Source: Marchantia polymorpha subsp. ruderalis (Eukaryota; Streptophyta; Marchantiopsida; Marchantiales; Marchantiaceae). From it: a stretch of DNA of 64,000 nucleotides. The stretch lies in the NCBI GenBank assembly GCA_037833965.1, contig AP031355.1, forward strand, positions 18,997,501 through 19,061,500, in the 5' to 3' direction. Below, one piece after another: positions 58,259 through 64,000 of this stretch. The notes under the pieces are model-generated. The model was not told the origin of the DNA and searched no databases. It saw only the letters and a program-made list of their open reading frames with translations. The position numbers were made by a program, and so were the translations under genes. Each line of letters opens with the position of its first letter. Positions within the stretch are counted from its first letter, which is position 1.

Positions 58259-59157
58259 CACGCTAATTTTTTCCGTTCTACAGCTGGTCAAAAACTCATG
58301 GACAACTTTGCTGATTTTTCCACATATTTGGCTTGTTTCTTTGACGCAGCAGGCACGGGTAGCGTCTGATTGGTTTCTATTCTATATAGACCAGTAACCA
58401 AGTAGAACGATCGTCATCCGGCCTGCGAATCGAGATCTACATTGAAAATGAGCATAGCCATAGAGATTTATACCACAACTTCTCACAGTTGAGCCTGTAT
58501 GTTCTCCTCGTGTTTGGAAACCTTTAAACTCAGTCGGAATCTGGGCATGAGCTACATTACAAACACTTTCCAATTTTTGTTGTAAACACAACTTTGCGTT
58601 ATTAACCTCGGATAATTGCATGTAGTGCCCGGGATTGAAAGCCCTACATTCAAGCGAATCTTGCTGTAAAACCAGAAGACTAATTCACCCCGCCCGCCCT
58701 TCTTTGACGTGACAATGAACGTCAAACTATGCTTACATTGACGTTAAGTAGGCAAGCGCACGCTTAAAGGGTTGGGGACGAGAAGTAAATCACTTGACCC
58801 TTGAAGATGCATTTCTGATATGCATGGACGGAGAATTGTCAGGCAATAAAATGAGATTAAAGGTTGGACAGAAGGATCGAAGTAGGCCCGAGAAGCTTCT
58901 ATATTACAGTTTACTGAGCAGTTCGGAAAGATGCGTGAACGCTCCCTCGAGAACTTGTTCAGAATAGAATCATAGGTTTGTTTCGAACGCTTGCATGTAA
59001 GGCCCAGAGAACTGGATTCTTAATCGGTGTCATGAGTAAACTCGACTGTAGCTCATCTCGGTTTCTCGAAGAGCCCTCTTACCGAGATATGGACAGAAAA
59101 AAGTCACTGATCTTGCTCTAGTCCAACCAGTACTTTCGCCTAGCCGAGCTTGTGCTG

Positions 59158-59442
59158 TCATGCAGCACTGAGTTCAGAGAATCGCTCTGTCCAGATGTCA
59201 TCTGGTCTTGATTCGTCGAGGACTTGGATCATGGTTATCAGGCACAACATCCGAGACCATTGCGCATTTACATCACAAAAGCGTGGCCCAACGTCCTCCA
59301 GACTTTGGCTGTACTGGTCTGCTGACAGCGATTCAAATTGTGTATTCTGAAGCACAAGAGTCACAAGCATATCGTTTACAATGCAGACATTCGGGTAAAC
59401 CAATTTCACGTTTGTGCGCGTGGCTTGATCCTTAGGATACAC
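59158..59442 (-). CDS. Hypothetical ORF or gene fragment
   Basis: 94 codons with balanced composition, including LEDVGPRFCDVNAQWSRM and ITMIQVLDESRPDDIWTERF. This reads like part of a real alpha-helical protein and not a chance frame. No family is recognised, and no neighbouring exon was identified. Confidence 0.25.
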   Translation of the reverse strand: MYPKDQATRTNVKLVYPNVCIVNDMLVTLVLQNTQFESLSADQYSQSLEDVGPRFCDVNAQWSRMLCLITMIQVLDESRPDDIWTERFSELSAA

Positions 59443-60424
59443 TAAAGAATTAATTTTGCATCTGATAGAAGTGCTTGTAAAGGGTGTACGGTAGCCCGAC
59501 GTCGAAACAGGAAGATTGTTTGCTCATTTTTCTCGCACCATGCCCAGGAAGGAGATCAAGTGCCCATCTGAAGGACAATTTAGGTTTTTAATTTCAATCT
59601 CTTTGCTCCTCATATGGATTTAGAACGATGCACTAAATTTGAAGGTCAACACGGATGCACATGATAGTCAGAGGCGAGCACGGCTTAGAACAGAAGAGGA
59701 GGTAATTAAGGGCCTGGTAAGAACAAGATCGGGTGGAATTGGCTTCAGGCCGTCTCTGGTACTTGTTGCAGAGCTTCCTTAAGATCACAAAAACAATTCA
59801 CTTGGAAGCTGGATGTAAATTCTTTCTTTCAAGACATGTAACTTAAGAATGAACACAGTAGCTGGTGAAAGGTAGGAAACCGATCAGCCGCAAGCTTTTG
59901 TGCGAAGAGCCTGGTGGCTGAAGATTGCGGGGTATTGTCCTCTCAGTTCATGAGCTACAAAATCAGTGGATAAACTACAAACCTGCAAAATCCATAAGAG
60001 CGCGATAGTTGATACGGATGATGAAGATTCCTCAGGGTAACATTTCGGTAATCAGTCTAAACGTTCAGAGGAATTTAGATACTCGGTGGCAAAGCTGCTT
60101 CAACTCGTTCCCAAATGTTGATGGACAATGGAGACATGGAGGTAGTTAAAGTGTCTAGGTACATCAACTATCAAGAGTCTAGGTACTTCATCATTGTGGA
60201 AGGTGGGAGCTTTAAGGGAAAGGGACTGCTGCCCTTCATATACACAACATTGAGGTCTTCTATAATCGGTGGGACTGCTGGTGTGGAGTCCGTTTTGAGT
60301 TGTCAGCATCGGGACTTGTGCTCTCATCGTGTACCTCTCCCTATAATAAAGCATCTTGTACAGGTTCCAGTTCTCAATGCAAGATAGACAATGTTGGAAA
60401 CTCTAAATGCGTTATTTCTTCAAT
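59443..60424. other. Intergenic, nothing recognised
   Basis: A plus-strand 90-codon frame at 60115-60387 has no recognisable features. Confidence 0.35.
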
Positions 60425-60736
60425 TCATGAATTGACAGCAGCAGCACCACCACCACCAGAGCCATCTCCTACTACTCCCCCTCCATCTCCTCGAAGGGTA
60501 CCACCGGAATCAGCTCCTGCTTCTCCATGAGCACCATCATCAGCCCCTCCTACACTTTCTTCTTCAAGATCTCCAGTATTATGCTCACTTGGTTCAGGAA
60601 TGGCTCCTCCGGATTCAGACTGAGAGCTGTAGTCCGGCAGAGGAAAAATTCCTCTTATGACGATGAAAATGCATACGCAACCGACGACAACGGCAAAACT
60701 TACGAAGATGGTCGTAGATACGTGTGATGGACTCAT
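60425..60736 (-). CDS. Small membrane protein with acidic, glycine-rich tail
   Basis: 103 residues from ATG 60736. Residues 10-28 form a membrane helix (IFVSFAVVVGCVCIFIVI) followed by RG. An acidic, Ser/Glu-rich stretch comes next (about 35-75), then a Gly/Asp tail ending GGGGAAAVNS. The plan matches the ORF at 56170-56433 on the same strand, so the two may be distant paralogues. No known function; orientation would be N-terminal anchor with the tail on one side of the membrane. Confidence 0.4.
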   Translation of the reverse strand: MSPSHVSTTIFVSFAVVVGCVCIFIVIRGIFPLPDYSSQSESGGAIPEPSEHNTGDLEEESVGGADDGAHGEAGADSGGTLRGDGGGVVGDGSGGGGAAAVNS

Positions 60737-60739
60737 CAA

Positions 60740-61999
60740 GGAAGATAAGAATTTGCAGGCTCCTGCTGCGATTACTGCCTGTTTAAACGGTAAGACTTGA
60801 AGGGTACGATGAATAATCGAGATATATGCGTAGCTAGATTTGACAGCCGGCCATACTATGAACCAGACTAGATAGAGTTATGGCACCCCCGTATAGATTC
60901 TCTTGATCCTTTGATGAAGACTTGCCCGAGGTCTATGGAGGAGATAAAACGCGGCTGACCGAGACCCAAGAATCACCTGCTTGCAAATTACGGTTCTTTC
61001 CGACGAACTTCTCCAATGTCTTCTTGTTGGCTGCAGCTACATTCTCCGCTCTTCCTGTGCAGCAGATCGCTCATGTTAGCTGATAGTTCGATCTCCAGCC
61101 TCCTTCCGCCGAACCGTGACCAGCAAACTTCCTCAGGGGAATATAATTTCATCCCTTCAGCAACCTGCAGATAACGATCCAAGAGCTCGTTTTCTTTTCC
61201 GGAGATGATGGCATCGACAGAGGACGGGCTGTTGAACTTCCGATAGATTTATTATCACATCCAAATCGCTAAAATCCAATCCTTCGGGTGGGACTTGAAA
61301 ACAGAAATGCGATCTCGAGACAGTCGGAAGTTGCAACGCCCGCCCTCAGCCTGTGAAGCTCCGCAAATCAGCTCTTTAAGTATGGTTTCGGCCACCCCAA
61401 AGAGCCATGCGTGAGCAGTTCTGTGCGACCGACGAGCTAGCGAATCTCGAATGGTTGAAACATTTTAATTCTCTCACTGTAAACAGACAGTGCGTCCATT
61501 TCCGTGATTCCTCAACATATTCGACAGAATAGAGGAAGAGAAGTTGCACCACAAAAGAGGACAAATGTTCTGCGACATTATAGGCTGGACTAGCGATCCT
61601 GTAGGAACCGCTCAAGTTGCGCCGACACCAAAAAAGAGTAATTTTAAGATTGAGGGTCAGAGCGACTTCAGTCCCGTATTAGACCCGGATCTTTCTGAAA
61701 TCATAGCCACCGTAAGTCTCGATATTCCTTCCTTCCCTGTGACCGTCGCTCAGCCATTGATTCCCGCTGCCCAACGTTGTCTCAGGAGCTTGTTCTAGTC
61801 CGAACAGGGTTGGTGGAAGCCATCCTGAGAGCAGCGAGTAAGCCTTTCACGGGACTATGCTGCACGGCAGTCAATGCCTGAACGAGAAGCCTTGAGGTTG
61901 TGGCAACATTTTCAGCACGTGAATCAACAAACAGGGCTCAGGGCTCAGAGAGCGACGCAACGACTGACAACGATACAGACCGAGTTGAACGCCAGTCAT
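60740..61999. other. Intergenic, nothing recognised
   Basis: Mixed-composition DNA with short frames on both strands; none supported. Confidence 0.35.
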
Positions 62000-62242
62000 C
62001 ATTTGGGAAGGTCGCTTGAAAGACCCGCCCTTCCCAAATGCTTGTCTGCCAGGTCCAGCCCAGCTTCTTCTTTCAACAGTCTTGCAAGACAATATACTAT
62101 GTCCGTGTCTGTGTCTGATCGTGAGTGCCGTGAAAGCCAATCGTTCAATCGGTGAAGCCTGGTACGCCGTCCGATGAAGGTTCTCACCTCCACTGCAAGC
62201 ATGCATGACTCACAGTTTGTACTCGTTGAGTACGAACTGTGA
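62000..62242. repeat. Two short hairpins
   Basis: 62000-62040: CATTTGGGAAGG / CCTTCCCAAATG with a 17-nt loop. 62210-62242: TCACAGTTtGTACTC / GAGTACgAACTGTGA with a 3-nt loop and one mismatch. Confidence 0.9.
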
Positions 62243-62329
62243 CTTCCGTTGATGTCCATGAATCTCTGTGATGGATGGGCACGCCTGACCTTCAAGACAC
62301 ATTCGTGAAGTGCGTATTAATCAAGGTTG

Positions 62330-63640
62330 TACTTCTTCCACTTAGTTCATGAACGATCCAACAGTCAAGAATGAGACCGTCGGCATAATATTATTCAAAA
62401 CTACTTTTCTTTTAAATTTTATATAAGTTCTAACCAATCATTAAGATAAGGAGAAAATTAGTTGTACAATCAACAGCACTTAACGCGAATGAACGTATTT
62501 CGGTAAACAAATCAAGAGATAGTTGATTGTTTTGAGATAAAAGATCTTTCAAATTTTACAAGACATTAATAATTATATGTAAATAATATATCAACATTTA
62601 AGAGATTTTGTAAATTCATCAAATAATTGCATAATATATGAAATATTTAAAAGTCATAATGAACAACAATGTTTTATGTTTTTTGTTAATAAATGTATTA
62701 TTGAATGAATTTTGATTCTTTCAACCTAAATAATCCACCAATTTCACTGTAATTCAGTTACATGTGACAAAAAGGAATTTATGCAAGCTAATATGTGCTT
62801 CATATTATAAGCCTCTGTTTGTGTAAAAACATAAATCTTCAGTGAGATTATCATAATTATTTCTTGAAAAATTCACATTTCCACTTGTATGATAGTGAAA
62901 GCTGGTGATAGTTTACAATTAGGTATTAACTATTCAAATGGAGTAACTTAAGATCTAAAAGTACATCCAATATTGACACATAAGTAATATTTATTACTTA
63001 ACATTGCAAACTATAAACCACTAGTTTTGACATCTACTAAGCTATGTTTGTGATTTTTAAAAAATAAGAACTATCACAATAACATGTACATTTTGAGATG
63101 TGATAATCATGCATGTATTGATGTGAATATATGTGTATAAAAATTAATAAGCATCTATCATCTTTTTATAGAATTATAAAGTTGTATATTTAAGTATAAA
63201 TATCTATCATGATCAATGAATGATATTTCTTATCTGCGAAAAAAGGGAGTAATCTTATCAATTTGAAACAATAAAATATTCAGTTTTAAATTTAAATCAG
63301 TTATAGACTAACAATCACATTGTAAATTTATATAATAAAATATTAAAACTATTACTATTTTAAGTGAAATTGTAAGCATAAAATTAAAATTACAAGATAA
63401 AGATATGATTTTTAGTTGAATTTGAATGTGATTATTATATATTACACATATAATATTGTTTGCTTGTGGAATATGATTTACATGTACTAGTTGAAGTTCC
63501 AGGCCAAAAATGCTTGAGATTATAGTGAGTAATTACTTTGGATTGGCAAATAGTCTGGATGTATAAATAAAAGTCCAAACTAATACATGTTTCTATCTGT
63601 AATATAATTTGCATGAGTAACAAGTAGCACCACGTGTATT
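62330..63640. other. AT-rich DNA without genes
   Basis: Very AT-rich; no coding frame or RNA gene recognised. Composition changes sharply at about 63650, where the next ORF begins. Confidence 0.5.
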
Positions 63641-63715
63641 TTGCACTTAAGACTCATAGGCGATAGTCCAACGCTCCACCTGCCCTTCACTTTTGCGCTT
63701 TTCACTCTTTTCACG

Positions 63716-64000
63716 ATGTTGAGTTTTTCGTCCTCTCCTATTATAGCTGGTTTCATTCGCTCTCAAGCCTCTCGGATCGAGATCGTTAATCCAGAAGAAG
63801 GTGCAGTTTATCAGGAAGAAGTGCCTGATCAGAAAGAGGTTGTGAAAGAAGTTCATCAGGAGCAATTCTCTCAGGCAGACACGCAGCGAAAAAGAAAGCT
63901 ACAACAAGTGGTTTCTATTGGAAGTCGCCGTGTGGTAGTTCGTTGGATGATGCAAGAATGTGATTCCAACGGCAAGAAGGATATTTTCGCCAAAGCAGCG
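63716..64000 (+). CDS. Partial ORF running off the right edge, unrecognised
   Basis: ATG 63716 opens a frame of 95 codons with no stop before the window ends. It starts MLSFSSSPIIAGFIRS, has a Glu/Gln-rich middle (VPDQKEVVKEVHQEQF), a basic patch (TQRKRKLQQ) and then RRVVVRWMMQECDSNGKKDIF. The abrupt change from AT-rich DNA to this frame suggests the start of a gene or of a transposon ORF. The last part may be the beginning of a DNA-binding or helix-rich domain, but I do not recognise a family. Confidence 0.45.
   Translation, partial: MLSFSSSPIIAGFIRSQASRIEIVNPEEGAVYQEEVPDQKEVVKEVHQEQFSQADTQRKRKLQQVVSIGSRRVVVRWMMQECDSNGKKDIFAKAA

Noticed and set aside
1..64000. CRISPR array, bacterial operons, phage genes or rRNA
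   Set aside because: No regularly spaced repeats, no operon-like packing, no rRNA sequence; introns and retroelements show a eukaryotic nuclear genome.

Overview
The window reads as nuclear DNA of a non-flowering land plant. The evidence is GT-AG introns, long AT-rich blocks, decayed Ty1/copia, Ty3/gypsy and PIF/Harbinger elements, nuclear tRNA genes and a plant-type ARF gene. I lean towards a liverwort such as Marchantia, because the main gene family here (plant transferrin-like proteins) is not expected in flowering plants. That is an inference; no species was checked.

The centre of interest (about 7.8-41 kb) is a tandem array of single-lobe transferrin-like genes. Three copies are intact and nearly identical (17394-19234, 29415-31264, 38890-40746). 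Each has four exons with matching phases and encodes 403 residues: a signal peptide, one transferrin lobe keeping all four iron ligands (Asp92, Tyr120, Tyr219, His294) and the anion-binding arginine (Arg150), and a hydrophobic C-terminal tail typical of a GPI anchor. A fourth, more diverged copy (7840-9714) is broken by a stop and a frameshift. A second lineage survives only as three decayed copies (from 11568, 21111 and 33192), each about 1.9 kb downstream of a better copy, so the duplicating unit was gene plus pseudogene. A further minus-strand coding relic of unknown identity lies between gene and pseudogene in three units. A cluster of six GTAC motifs sits about 450-570 bp upstream of each intact gene.

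Mobile DNA has shaped the array. Unit B carries a 1005-bp element with about 50-bp inverted termini and an 8-bp target duplication, absent at the same site in units C and D. A decayed PIF/Harbinger transposon lies between units B and C, and 2.3 kb of AT-rich DNA lies between C and D. Left of the array are a decayed Ty3/gypsy chromovirus and possible copia remains. Right of it is a copia element with both LTRs and an internally inverted integrase region (42445-47259).

The right third is gene-poor: an intronless ARF-type GTPase lacking the catalytic glutamine (49445-50020, minus), two adjacent minus-strand tRNA-Thr genes (54178-54330), two small membrane/glycine-rich ORFs (56170-56433 and 60425-60736, minus), many short near-perfect hairpins, and an ORF running off the right edge (63716-64000).
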